Assembly (NCBI GenBank): GCA_030427925.1
Contig: JAUICJ010000009.1
Coordinates: 33,298-97,297 of the forward strand
Source of the DNA: Bacteroidia bacterium
GTDB lineage: Bacteria > Bacteroidota > Bacteroidia > Flavobacteriales_D > Sanyastnellaceae
Direction: 5' to 3'
Length of the DNA: 64,000 nucleotides
Shown here: positions 34,296-42,953 of the stretch, one piece after another
Numbering within the stretch: position 1 is the first letter of the stretch
Layout of the letters: every line of letters begins with the position of its first letter
Translations under genes and position numbers: made by a program
Notes under the pieces: generated by a model
The model's database searches: none
What the model was told of the DNA's origin: nothing
Seen by the model: only the letters and a program-made list of their open reading frames with translations

Positions 34296-37200
34296 ATGCG
34301 CCTGCTGCTCACCGCCCTCACGGTCCTCGGCTTCTCCGCCTTGTTGACCGCCCAAACCACGATCCAAATTGACCCGCCTTACAACCCGGATACCAACGAA
34401 GACGGGGCCATTGGTTCCTCCGACTTGATGGGGCTTCTCGCCCTGTTCGGATACGATTTTGAGGCCGAGTCGATTTTCGTGGACGGCATGACGCTCGAAG
34501 CGTATTTGATGTCGCTCACGCTTTGGATTGAAGAATTGGAAGGCCAAATCTCGTCCGGCAGCTCCACTGGCGGCTTCGGTGTCACCAACGTCACGGTCAA
34601 CCCCGACAACACCCTGCAGTTCACCTTCAGCGACGGCACCACCCTCGACACGCCCTTGCTCGTCGGTCCCGCCGGTCCGCAAGGACCTCAGGGCGAACCC
34701 GGCTCGGATGGCGCCGATGGCGCTCAAGGTTCCACCGGCCCAGAAGGCCCCCAAGGTCCGCAGGGTGCATCTGCCTATGCCGTTTGGCTTGCAGCGGGCA
34801 ACGAGGGCGACGAGGCGGCGTTCTTTGCGAGTTTGCGCGGGAGTGAAGGCCCGCAGGGTCCACAGGGTGAGCCCGGGATTCCTGGAGCCGACGGTGCGAC
34901 GGGGCCGGCAGGTCCACAAGGCGATCCGGGGGCGGAGGGGCCAGCCGGTCCGGCGGGCGCCACGGGGGCTTCTGCCTATGAGATTTGGCAGTCATTCGGA
35001 AACGCAGGTTCGCCCGTGGATTTCCTCGCGGCTTTGGTCGGCCAAACCGGGCCACAAGGCCCCGAAGGTCCCCAAGGCGAGGCCGGCGCAGTGGGGGCGT
35101 CCGCCTATGACGCTTGGATCGCTGAAGGAAACGTCGGAACGCCGTCGGATTTCTTGTCCAGCCTTGCCGGTCCTCAAGGCGAGACCGGTCCGCAAGGTCC
35201 TGAAGGCCCGCAAGGCGAACCCGGCCAGGCAGGCCCCGCGGGCGATGCCGGTCAGGACGGCGCATCGGCCTTTGCTACGTGGCTGGCGCTCGGCAATTCC
35301 GGAACGGAGGCGGAGTTTTTAGCCAGCCTGGTGGGGGCCGACGGCGCTCAAGGCCCCACGGGCCCCGAAGGTCCAGCGGGCCCTGAAGGCCCCGCCGGAC
35401 CACAAGGCCCCCAAGGTGAACCCGGCGCCACCGGCCTTCCCAGCGGCGAGGGCGTCGCCATTGGCTCAATGCTGTTCTGGAACGGCTCCGAATGGGTCGC
35501 CGGCGGTATCGCCACGGTGGGCTGCATGGACGCCACGGCTTGCAATTACGACGCGAGCGCCACCGTCAGCGATGCCACGCGCTGCCAATACTTCGACGCC
35601 TGCGGCGTGTGCAACGGCCCGGGCGAAGTCTACGAATGCGGCTGCGCGGACATTCCCGAAAGCGACTGCGATTGCGAGGGCAACCAGCTCGACGCGCTCG
35701 GCGTTTGCGGCGGCGGCTGCACTGCGGACTTGGACGGGGATGGCATTTGCGATGACGGGGACAGCTGCATCGGTGAGGCCGACGCGTGCGGCGTGTGCAA
35801 CGGTCCTGGCGCCATTTACGATTGCGGCTGCTCGCCGATTCCGGAAGGCGACTGCGATTGCGAAGGCACGCCGGACGCGGACGGAGATGGCGTGTGCGAT
35901 GACGTGGACGATTGCGTCGGTACTCCGGATGCCATCGGGGTTTGCAACGGCACGTGCTCGACCGATGCCGACGGCGATGGCATTTGCGATGACGATGGCG
36001 GCGATCCGTGCAATGGCACGCTCGACGTGTGCGGGGTGTGCAACGGACCGGGGCCGGTTTACGCTTGCGGGTGTGAGCCGTTGCCGGAGGGCGCGTGCGA
36101 CTGCGCGGGCAACGAGCCGGATGGGGAGGGCAACTGCGCCGATTACCTCGCGGACACGGATGCGGATGGGGTGTACGATGAGGTGTTGGATCCGTGTTTG
36201 GGCCAAACCCATCTTTCCTACCACAACCACGCCTACGCCCTCGTGGCCATCGACGGCAACTGCTGGTTCAAGGAAAACCTGGCGACCACCCTGACGCGTG
36301 ACACGACGGCGATTCCGGAAGAAACGGACTACGACGCGTGGAACAACCTCACGACGCCCGCTTACGCCCGCTACGGCAATACGGATGACGAAGTGGCGAC
36401 GCACGGACTGCTCTACAACGGATACGTCACAACGGCCGAATACGGGCTCTGCCCCACGAACTGGGTCATCCCCAGCTCGGCGGACTGGCAAGCCCTCGCC
36501 GAGGCGTTGGGTGGCACCTCCGTTGCTGGTGGCGCGATGAAGGAGTCCGGGACTTCGCATTGGCAGGAGCCCAACACGGGAGCGACGAACTCCACCGGCT
36601 TCACCGCCCTGCCTTCGGGCCAGCGGCAGCTAGGGACGTTGGGAGATATTCACCTCGGGGAAGAGGCGTGGTATTGGACGCCCAAGACCATCGCCAACCC
36701 GACGGTCTTGATGTCGTGGGGGCTTAGCAACTCAAGCGCAGCCCTTTCATCGTTCGAGCACTCATTGAAACGAGGTCTTTCCGTTCGCTGCTTGCTGACC
36801 CCGGTGCTAGGCTGCACGGACCTCAACTTCATGGAGTACGACGCTGCTGCCAACTTGGACGATGGCAGTTGCCAAACCCCGGCATTCCCGGGCTGCACGG
36901 ACGACCGCTATTCCGAATACGACCCCACAGCGAACCTCGACGACGGCAGCTGCACCCACCTCGCGGGCTGCGCGCCTTCAGATTTGGTCACCTTCGATGG
37001 CCACGATTACACCTTGGTGACCATCGGGGAGCAATGTTGGTTTAAAGAGAACTTGCGGTCCGAGCATTACAATGATGGTAGCGCGATTCCGGAAGTGCAG
37101 GATGGCGGGGAGTGGGGTGCGCAGTCTATGGGCGCTCAGTCCTATTATTCCAACAACACGACCAACTTGGCGACCTACGGCCGTTTGTACAACTGGTACG

Positions 37201-37568
37201 CCGTTGATGATGCACGGGGATTGTGTCCTAGCGGTTGGCACGTCCCATCGGATGGGGAGTGGACAGAACTGACGGGTTTCCTCGGAGGCGCGTCCGTTGC
37301 TGGTAGCCAAATGAAGTCATCGACTTCGGATTCCCCACCGTGGGATGGCTCCAACAGCAGTGGTTTTTCGGCGTTGCCGGGAGGCAATCGGCTCAGCAAC
37401 AATGGCGACTTCAGCAGTGAAGGCGACAGTGGCGGTTGGTGGAGTTCCTTGCCCTATGGTTCCAACGGCGCGTGGTACCGGGGCCTCAACTCCGACGGTG
37501 ATAGCGTCGGTCGGAACGTCAACGCCAGCCGCCGAAGTGGTTTGAGTGTTCGTTGCGTTCGGGGTTGA
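34296..37568 (+). CDS. Collagen-like, Cys-rich surface protein with two FISUMP modules
   Basis: 1,090 residues in this order: signal peptide; dockerin-like half repeat (NTNEDG-type, [19 protein letters not shown]); coil-forming segment; collagen-like GXY tract (about 125-385) interrupted by four copies of a 26-residue insert with pattern GASAY..W...GN.G....FL.SL.G; a Cys-rich stretch with CNYDASATV and several ACGVCNGPG units plus [12 protein letters not shown] Ca2+ sites (about 408-620); FISUMP 1 (about 630-835); two more GC.D....YD..AN.DDGSC units; and FISUMP 2 (about 893-1,090). It looks like a stalked adhesin with a C-terminal binding head. The ATG at 34296 (MRLLLTAL) gives the signal peptide. 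No T9SS domain is seen. Confidence 0.85.
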   Translation: MRLLLTALTVLGFSALLTAQTTIQIDPPYNPDTNEDGAIGSSDLMGLLALFGYDFEAESIFVDGMTLEAYLMSLTLWIEELEGQISSGSSTGGFGVTNVTVNPDNTLQFTFSDGTTLDTPLLVGPAGPQGPQGEPGSDGADGAQGSTGPEGPQGPQGASAYAVWLAAGNEGDEAAFFASLRGSEGPQGPQGEPGIPGADGATGPAGPQGDPGAEGPAGPAGATGASAYEIWQSFGNAGSPVDFLAALVGQTGPQGPEGPQGEAGAVGASAYDAWIAEGNVGTPSDFLSSLAGPQGETGPQGPEGPQGEPGQAGPAGDAGQDGASAFATWLALGNSGTEAEFLASLVGADGAQGPTGPEGPAGPEGPAGPQGPQGEPGATGLPSGEGVAIGSMLFWNGSEWVAGGIATVGCMDATACNYDASATVSDATRCQYFDACGVCNGPGEVYECGCADIPESDCDCEGNQLDALGVCGGGCTADLDGDGICDDGDSCIGEADACGVCNGPGAIYDCGCSPIPEGDCDCEGTPDADGDGVCDDVDDCVGTPDAIGVCNGTCSTDADGDGICDDDGGDPCNGTLDVCGVCNGPGPVYACGCEPLPEGACDCAGNEPDGEGNCADYLADTDADGVYDEVLDPCLGQTHLSYHNHAYALVAIDGNCWFKENLATTLTRDTTAIPEETDYDAWNNLTTPAYARYGNTDDEVATHGLLYNGYVTTAEYGLCPTNWVIPSSADWQALAEALGGTSVAGGAMKESGTSHWQEPNTGATNSTGFTALPSGQRQLGTLGDIHLGEEAWYWTPKTIANPTVLMSWGLSNSSAALSSFEHSLKRGLSVRCLLTPVLGCTDLNFMEYDAAANLDDGSCQTPAFPGCTDDRYSEYDPTANLDDGSCTHLAGCAPSDLVTFDGHDYTLVTIGEQCWFKENLRSEHYNDGSAIPEVQDGGEWGAQSMGAQSYYSNNTTNLATYGRLYNWYAVDDARGLCPSGWHVPSDGEWTELTGFLGGASVAGSQMKSSTSDSPPWDGSNSSGFSALPGGNRLSNNGDFSSEGDSGGWWSSLPYGSNGAWYRGLNSDGDSVGRNVNASRRSGLSVRCVRG
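34670..35450 (+). repeat. Collagen-like GXY tract with four inserted modules
   Basis: Repeated triplets coding Gly-Pro-Gln/Glu ([10 protein letters not shown] and variants) alternate with four near-identical 26-residue inserts beginning GASAY or GASAF. Confidence 0.88.
37382..37560 (+). other. Candidate DGR-type variable region at the 3' end of the FISUMP gene
   Basis: Codes for the last FISUMP segment (from [10 protein letters not shown] to VRCVRG). In related FISUMP proteins this segment is dominated by Asn (AAC/AAT) codons. Here those places hold many NNC and NNT codons (GAC, AGC, GGC, TCC, TAC, GCC, CGC, GGT, GAT, AGT, TAT) between constant Trp, Leu and Val positions, the pattern left by adenine-directed diversification. 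This is pattern reading only; no template repeat was found in the window. Confidence 0.45.
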
Positions 37569-37584
37569 ACTCTTAGGCGGATGG

Positions 37585-37616
37585 TCAATTTGACTATTTG
37601 TCGATTTGACTATTTA
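37585..37616 (+). repeat. Two tandem 16-base repeats after the FISUMP gene
   Basis: TCAATTTGACTATTTG is followed directly by TCGATTTGACTATTTA. Just downstream (about 37619-37681) lies an imperfect inverted repeat starting TCCCGATCGGGCGCCC. The 177-base gap 37569-37745 holds no gene. Confidence 0.7.
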
Positions 37617-37745
37617 GAATCCCGATCGGGCGCCCAGCGGCCGAACCCCGAGGGCAGCGAGGGCGACCGAGATTGGGGATAAGGTGTTGATGGAATTCGG
37701 TCGTTTTTTATGGATTAGAAGAAAAGGAAGCTCATCTTTCGGCGC

Positions 37746-37997
37746 ATGGCGCGGCACGACGAGCTTCCTGTTTACAAGGCGACCTACAACCTGATGTTGT
37801 CGGTACTTCGGTTCTTAAAGGATTTCACGAAGGAATACAAGTATTCCGTGGGCGATACCTTGAAGAAAGAAACGATGGAGCTGATGACCCTGGTTGATCG
37901 AGCGAGTACTCGCGCGGAGATGCCGCTGGTGCTTGAGGAGGCTCGGGAGCGGAGTGGGACATTCGGCTTTGAGGTGGTGCGAAGCGGCCGGGGGTGA
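37746..37997 (+). CDS. Short four-helix-bundle protein, Avd-like, probably truncated
   Basis: 83 residues. LPVYKATYNLMLSVLRFL, then FTKEYKYSVGDTLKKETMEL and VDRASTRAEMPLVLEEARER match the N-terminal two to three helices of Avd, the accessory subunit of diversity-generating retroelements, in the wider four-helix-bundle/23S-IVP family. Full Avd proteins are usually 110-130 residues; here the end (SGTFGFEVVRSGRG) departs from the family right after EARER. A frameshift is plausible, since another frame gives WDIRL at the place where IRLL-type residues are expected. It lies 177 bases after a FISUMP gene with a candidate variable region, a typical DGR position. Confidence 0.65.
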   Translation: MARHDELPVYKATYNLMLSVLRFLKDFTKEYKYSVGDTLKKETMELMTLVDRASTRAEMPLVLEEARERSGTFGFEVVRSGRG

Positions 37998-38087
37998 GCG
38001 ATTGTGGGATTTGCCTTAGTTTTCGGGAAGATTCGCAACAACAAAGGATGAGCCGGAGAGGAGCGGATCGTTGAACACGGAAACGAG

Positions 38088-39650
38088 ATGACTGAACACA
38101 CGCAGAAACTCCACCAGCAGCTGTGGAACATTGCCAACACCCTGCGGGGGAAGATGGGGGCGGATGACTTCAAGGATTACATCCTGGGGCTGATTTTTTA
38201 CAAGTACTTGAGCGAGCGGATGGAGGTGTTTGCCGATGGGGTGCTGGAGCCGGATGGGATGACGTACGAGGAGGTGGAGGCCAAACCAGCGGGCGAGGCC
38301 GCGCCCTACCTCGAGGCGGTGAAGGAGAGCGCGTTGGTGGATTTGGGGTACTTTTTGGAGCCGTCGCAGTTGTTTCGGGTGCTGGCGGAGCGGGGGGATG
38401 CTGGGGGTGCGGATGCGTTCATTTTGGACGACCTGCAGCAGGTGCTGAATGGGATTGAGCAGAGCACGCAGGGGACAGCGAGTGAGGACGATTTCGGGAA
38501 CCTGTTTGAGGATTTGGACTTGACAAGCAGCAAGCTCGGGAAGACGGAGGCGGACAAAAACAAGCTCATCGTGCGGGTGCTGGCGCACCTCAATGACATC
38601 GACTTCCGGATTGAAGACACCGAGAGCGATGTGCTGGGCGATGCGTACGAGTACCTGATCGGCGAGTTTGCGAGCGGGGCGGGCAAGAAGGCGGGGGAGT
38701 TTTACACGCCGCAGCAGGTGAGTTCCATCCTGGCGAAGCTGGTGACGACGGGGAAGACGCAGCTGGAGTCGGTGTACGACCCGACGTGCGGCTCGGGGTC
38801 GTTGTTGTTGCGGGTGGCGAAGGAGGTGGAGTTCGTGGGGCGGTTTTGTGGGCAGGAGATGAACCCGACGACGTACAACTTGTGCCGGATGAACTTGATC
38901 ATGCACAACGTGCATTTCAGCAAGTTCGACATTCGGAACGAGGACACGTTGGAGCGGCCTGCGCATAGGGAGGAGCGGTTCGATGCGGTGGTGGCGAACC
39001 CGCCGTTCTCGGCGAATTGGTCGTCGAGTGATTTGTTTCTGTCGGATGAGCGGTTTGGGCGGTATGGGCGTTTGGCCCCGAAGACGAAGGCGGACTTTGC
39101 GTTCGTGCAACACATGTACCACCAGCTCAAGGATGGCGCGACGATGGCGACGGTGCTGCCGCATGGCGTGCTTTTTCGCGGCGCGGCGGAAGAGGCGATT
39201 CGGACGCATTTGATCGAGAGGGAGAACGCGCTCGATGCGGTCATCGGCCTGCCTGCGAACATCTTCTACGGCACGAGCATTCCCACGTGCATCATGGTGC
39301 TGAAAAAGGGGCGTGCGCAGCGGGATGTGCTCTTCATCGATGCGAGCGCGCATTTCGAGAAGGCAAAGAACCAAAACCACCTGCGCCCTGCCGACATCGA
39401 CCGCATCATCTCGACCTACCGCAACCGCGCTTCGGAGGACAAGTACAGCCATTTGGCCTCGATCGAGGAAATTCGGGAGAACGACTACAACCTGAACATT
39501 CCGCGCTACGTGGACACGTTCGAGGAGGAGGAGCCGGTGGACCTTGCGGCGGTGGCCCGTGAACTGAAGGCGCTGGACGCGGAGATGGCCCAACTCGACG
39601 CCCAAATCCGCGACTACTGCGCCCAACTCGGAATCGAAAGCCCGTTCTGA
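38088..39650 (+). CDS. hsdM: Type I restriction-modification methyltransferase subunit HsdM
   Basis: 520 residues: the N-terminal helical HsdM_N domain (QLWNIANTLRGKMGADDFK, then YKYLSERM), then the N6-adenine methyltransferase core with GEFYTPQQVSSILAKL, the SAM-binding DPTCGSGSLLL, and the catalytic NPPF motif in VVANPPFSANW. It forms the modification enzyme with HsdS. Its TGA overlaps the hsdS ATG by one base. The hsdR gene is separated by four other genes. Confidence 0.96.
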   Translation: MTEHTQKLHQQLWNIANTLRGKMGADDFKDYILGLIFYKYLSERMEVFADGVLEPDGMTYEEVEAKPAGEAAPYLEAVKESALVDLGYFLEPSQLFRVLAERGDAGGADAFILDDLQQVLNGIEQSTQGTASEDDFGNLFEDLDLTSSKLGKTEADKNKLIVRVLAHLNDIDFRIEDTESDVLGDAYEYLIGEFASGAGKKAGEFYTPQQVSSILAKLVTTGKTQLESVYDPTCGSGSLLLRVAKEVEFVGRFCGQEMNPTTYNLCRMNLIMHNVHFSKFDIRNEDTLERPAHREERFDAVVANPPFSANWSSSDLFLSDERFGRYGRLAPKTKADFAFVQHMYHQLKDGATMATVLPHGVLFRGAAEEAIRTHLIERENALDAVIGLPANIFYGTSIPTCIMVLKKGRAQRDVLFIDASAHFEKAKNQNHLRPADIDRIISTYRNRASEDKYSHLASIEEIRENDYNLNIPRYVDTFEEEEPVDLAAVARELKALDAEMAQLDAQIRDYCAQLGIESPF

Positions 39651-40858
39651 TGGAAGCCGTCACCAAAAAACCGAACGTCCCGGCCCTTCGCTTCCCGGAG
39701 TTCAACGGGGAGTGGCAGGGAACACGATTGGGGAAGGAGATTGATTCCTACTCCGGAGGGACCCCTTCGTCTTCGAAACCTGAGTATTACAACGGTGTCA
39801 TCCAGTTTATTCAAAGCGGTGAAATTGAATCTGTTCGGAGTACAAAATGTATAAGCGAACTCGGACTGAAAAATTCTTCAGCCAAAATGGTTAGACGAGG
39901 AGATTTGCTCTTGGCTTTATACGGAGCTACAGCTGGCGTTTCAGGATTTACGAGTAGGGATGGAGCTATTAATCAAGCCTTGCTCTGCATAAGAAGCAAC
40001 TCGATCAATCTGTATTTCCTCAACAATTGGTTTCAAAGAGAAAAGACTAGAATCCTGTCAAAATACCTCCAGGGAGGTCAAGGGAATTTGTCATCCGGAA
40101 TCATACATTCTTTAAGGTTTTCAGCACCGCGAATGGAGGAGCAGGAGAAGGTGGCGGCGTTTTTGACGGTGGTTGATGAGCGATTTGGCCTATTGAAAAG
40201 GAAGAAGGAGCTGCTGGAGGAATACAAGAAGGGGGTGATGCAGCGGCTTTTTTCGCGGGAGATTCGGTTCAAGGATGAGGAGGGGAATGAGTATCCGGAA
40301 TGGGAGGAGAAGCGGTTGGGGGAGGTTGTAGATGAATTTATGGTCCCTATGAGGGATAAACCAGAAAATCTAACCGGTCCAATTCCCTGGTGTAGGATTG
40401 AGGACTTTGATGGTATTTACTTATCCCGGTCGAAGAGTGGTCAAGGAGTTGATGAAAAGACAATCGATGCTATGAATCTAGTTGTCTTTCCGGAAAATTC
40501 ACTCATCGTCTCTTGTAGCGCGAATCTTGGGTTTGCTGCAATAGTAGCAACCCCATTGGTTACCAATCAGACTTTCATCGGACTTGTTCCTAATCCTCAG
40601 TTGTTGGATGTAAAGTTCTTCTACTACATGATGACAAGAGCAGCAAGGGAACTGAATGTCCTCGCATCTGGGACCACAATTAAATATCTGAGTAAGGATG
40701 GGTTCAAGAAGTTCAAACGTGCCCTCCCTTCAATTCGAGAACAGGAAGCAATAGCTGGATGCCTATTGGATGTTGACTTGTTGATTAGCTGTATTGTCAA
40801 GCAGATTCAGCAGTTACAAGGATTTAAGGAGGGTTTACTCCAGAAGATGTTTGTGTAA
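39650..40858 (+). CDS. hsdS: Type I restriction-modification specificity subunit HsdS
   Basis: 402 residues in the usual two-half layout: target-recognition domain 1 (about 15-150), a conserved helical spacer (LLKRKKELLEEYKKGVMQRLF), domain 2 (about 215-370, opened by WEEKRLGEVVDEF), and a C-terminal helical repeat (LQGFKEGLLQKMFV). Both recognition domains should read one half of a bipartite site. From about 39,740 the DNA becomes much richer in A+T than hsdM, except in the conserved spacer, the usual mark of exchanged recognition domains. Confidence 0.94.
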   Translation: MEAVTKKPNVPALRFPEFNGEWQGTRLGKEIDSYSGGTPSSSKPEYYNGVIQFIQSGEIESVRSTKCISELGLKNSSAKMVRRGDLLLALYGATAGVSGFTSRDGAINQALLCIRSNSINLYFLNNWFQREKTRILSKYLQGGQGNLSSGIIHSLRFSAPRMEEQEKVAAFLTVVDERFGLLKRKKELLEEYKKGVMQRLFSREIRFKDEEGNEYPEWEEKRLGEVVDEFMVPMRDKPENLTGPIPWCRIEDFDGIYLSRSKSGQGVDEKTIDAMNLVVFPENSLIVSCSANLGFAAIVATPLVTNQTFIGLVPNPQLLDVKFFYYMMTRAARELNVLASGTTIKYLSKDGFKKFKRALPSIREQEAIAGCLLDVDLLISCIVKQIQQLQGFKEGLLQKMFV

Positions 40859-40861
40859 AGC

Positions 40862-41308
40862 ATGCAGAGACGATCACTTAAAGAAAGCCTCAAAACCGAC
40901 TACGAGATTCTGAACTGCATTTACGAATCGTACTACTCTGAATATGCGGCATTTCAGAATGGAGATAGAAGCAGAGCAGCAAAAATGTATGTGCCAATTG
41001 ACATTGACCTTATGGCTACGAAGTTGGATATGGAAGGGGACTTGCTGTTTAGTAGGCTTTATTCGTTCTTAAATGACAGATATGGCGTGAATTCAGAAAT
41101 GAAATCTCCGCTGTTCTCACTCAGAGTCCAGGATGACATTCATTGCGTGCACTTTCCTCTTTTGGCATCAATACTTGCTGACTTGAAATACAAACGACGA
41201 CAAGCCAATTGGACACGTTGGCTTTCAGTTACAGCAATTCTAATTTCTGGAGTGAGCTTAATCGTTTCAATTATTCGAAAATCTGGATCATGTCCTTTCA
41301 ATCATTGA
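40862..41308 (+). CDS. Small membrane-anchored protein inside the RM locus, unknown
   Basis: 148 residues starting three bases after the hsdS stop. The N-terminal part (about 1-110) is helical with a winged-helix-like rhythm (DYEILNCIYESYY, VPIDIDLMATKLDMEGDLL, LFSRLYSFLNDRYG). One membrane helix lies near the C-terminus (LSVTAILISGVSLIVSII) with a short basic end. No family recognised. Position and A+T-rich composition tie it to the hsdS segment. It may be a defence accessory, but nothing in the sequence proves that. Confidence 0.65.
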   Translation: MQRRSLKESLKTDYEILNCIYESYYSEYAAFQNGDRSRAAKMYVPIDIDLMATKLDMEGDLLFSRLYSFLNDRYGVNSEMKSPLFSLRVQDDIHCVHFPLLASILADLKYKRRQANWTRWLSVTAILISGVSLIVSIIRKSGSCPFNH

Positions 41309-41377
41309 CATCGCTTGCGGATTGATTCGCAATTGTTGACTTGCTGAAATCTGGACAGAATAAGTTGAACTATTACC

Positions 41378-42730
41378 ATGAACCCAACCGCAGCCTTAGG
41401 CTTGATTTTCATCCTCGTCAAGGTCATCCGTGCATACAACCGGAAACGCCGATTCGACGCCATGCTGAATCCCCAACCGGACGGGAAACCGGCGGTGGTG
41501 GTGTTTGATGTGGAGACGACGGGGTTGGCCCCGAAGCGGATTCCGGAAAGTGCGCGGGATTTGGTGCATGGGGATTATCCGTACATCGTGTCCATTGCGT
41601 GGTTGGTGGTTTCGGAGGAGGACCAGTTGATTCGGTCGGAACACCATTTGGTCCGTCCGCCGGTGGACATTCCGATGGAGGCCACGCGCATTCACGGCAT
41701 CACGAATGAGCGGGCGCAATCGGAGGGAAAAGAGCTGAAGCCCATTCTGGAGCGGCTGGCGCGCGACCTGGCTACGGCGGGGAAATGTGCCGCGCACAAC
41801 GTGATGTTTGACCAAACGGTGGTGGCGGCCGAGCGGATTCGCTGGGGGCTGCCGGATCCGTTCAAGGGCGTGGTCGGCTTGGATACCATGCGGTTGGGAG
41901 CGGATTGGATGGGCCAAAAAAGCTTCAAGCTCCACCACGGCGTCGCGAAAGTCGTTCCCCGCAGCATCCGCCGCAAACTCAAGGCGCACGACGCGTTGAG
42001 CGACGCAACGGCCGCGGCTTACCTGCTGATTTACAGCATGCAGTGGCGCAAGAAGAAAGGCCACCGCGCATTCACTCCGAATCCGGACCGCCCGCAAATG
42101 CAGGTCGTGAACGTCGGAAGCGGGCTCTCCTCGTTGAAGGTCGGCGATTACGTGAACCTGTGGATTCCTGCAGACCAAAACCGCGGCAACTTCTACACCA
42201 CCGATTCCGTCGCCGGCGATGGCAAGGTCGGCGAGTTGTCAAGCAGCGCCCTGGAATGGGTCGTCGAGCAGCAGAGTTTGGGACATCAGTTGGCCTTCAC
42301 GGTCGCGCAGAAGAGCCGAGGCCGCTGCATCCTGGACATCCACATCAAATCCGCCGAGGAGATCGCAGCGGAACACGAGGCGGCTTTTCAAAAAACGCTC
42401 GCGGACCTCGAAAAGCCCTACCGTCCGCTCAAGCCCGTTGAGCTCGTCCTGCGCGTCGAGGAACACGAGGCCTTCAAATGGCGGAAGGGCCTGCCGCTCG
42501 ACGTTCACCTGCCCTCCCCGGAATCCTTCCACCCGGCTCGGGACAGCGAAGGCATCCGCTTCGAATGCAAGGGCATCCCCGTCGACTCCGTGGTCAGTCA
42601 GTCCGCCGCGGTGCGCATGATGCGGGCGGTGAACAGCGGTTACGCGTTGAGTGCGTCCGTCAGCGAGGTGCGGCGGAAGGAGGCATATGGCGGGCGGCAG
42701 GTCGTCGCGTCTGTGGACTTCGTGAAATAA
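41378..42730 (+). CDS. DEDDh 3'-5' exonuclease (DnaQ-like) with two extra C-terminal domains
   Basis: 450 residues: a short hydrophobic N-terminus (ALGLIFILVKVI), an exonuclease fold (about 35-220) with FDVETTG (Asp, Glu), HNVMFD (Asp) and HDALSDA (His, Asp) as the four acidic ligands and catalytic His. Two domains follow (about 230-325 and 350-450) that look alike in spacing and beta-rich content and match nothing I recognise. A DNA or RNA exonuclease is clear; its place between hsdS and the AbiL pair suggests a defence role. Confidence 0.82.
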   Translation: MNPTAALGLIFILVKVIRAYNRKRRFDAMLNPQPDGKPAVVVFDVETTGLAPKRIPESARDLVHGDYPYIVSIAWLVVSEEDQLIRSEHHLVRPPVDIPMEATRIHGITNERAQSEGKELKPILERLARDLATAGKCAAHNVMFDQTVVAAERIRWGLPDPFKGVVGLDTMRLGADWMGQKSFKLHHGVAKVVPRSIRRKLKAHDALSDATAAAYLLIYSMQWRKKKGHRAFTPNPDRPQMQVVNVGSGLSSLKVGDYVNLWIPADQNRGNFYTTDSVAGDGKVGELSSSALEWVVEQQSLGHQLAFTVAQKSRGRCILDIHIKSAEEIAAEHEAAFQKTLADLEKPYRPLKPVELVLRVEEHEAFKWRKGLPLDVHLPSPESFHPARDSEGIRFECKGIPVDSVVSQSAAVRMMRAVNSGYALSASVSEVRRKEAYGGRQVVASVDFVK

Positions 42731-42934
42731 AAAACGCCCATTGCTGCACTGAGAGGGAACATCCTCAACGGCTTGAAGCCGACCTTCATGCAGAACAGGC
42801 GGTGCGAATTTAATCAAGCTCAAGATGAGTGTTTCCAAATCGGACAAGCAATCACTTTGAGTTTGGGTTTTAAGAGGTTTTGTCGCTTTTTCTGTCTAGA
42901 TTAAATTCAGGCGTCTCTTTTTTTAAGATATTTG

Positions 42935-42951
42935 CCGAGAAAAAATCTCGG
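42935..42951 (+). promoter_or_regulatory. Inverted repeat just before the AbiLi-like start codon
   Basis: CCGAGA-AAAAA-TCTCGG ends two bases before the ATG at 42954. It may be an operator or a leader hairpin that hides the start. The rest of the 223-base gap from 42731 shows no gene. Confidence 0.4.
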
Positions 42952-42953
42952 AA

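Noticed and set aside
37382..38087. Complete diversity-generating retroelement
   Set aside because: No reverse transcriptase gene and no template repeat seen; only a candidate variable region and a short Avd-like gene.
38016..39626. 536-residue minus-strand open frame opposite hsdM
   Set aside because: Shadow frame with no motif; hsdM is certain.
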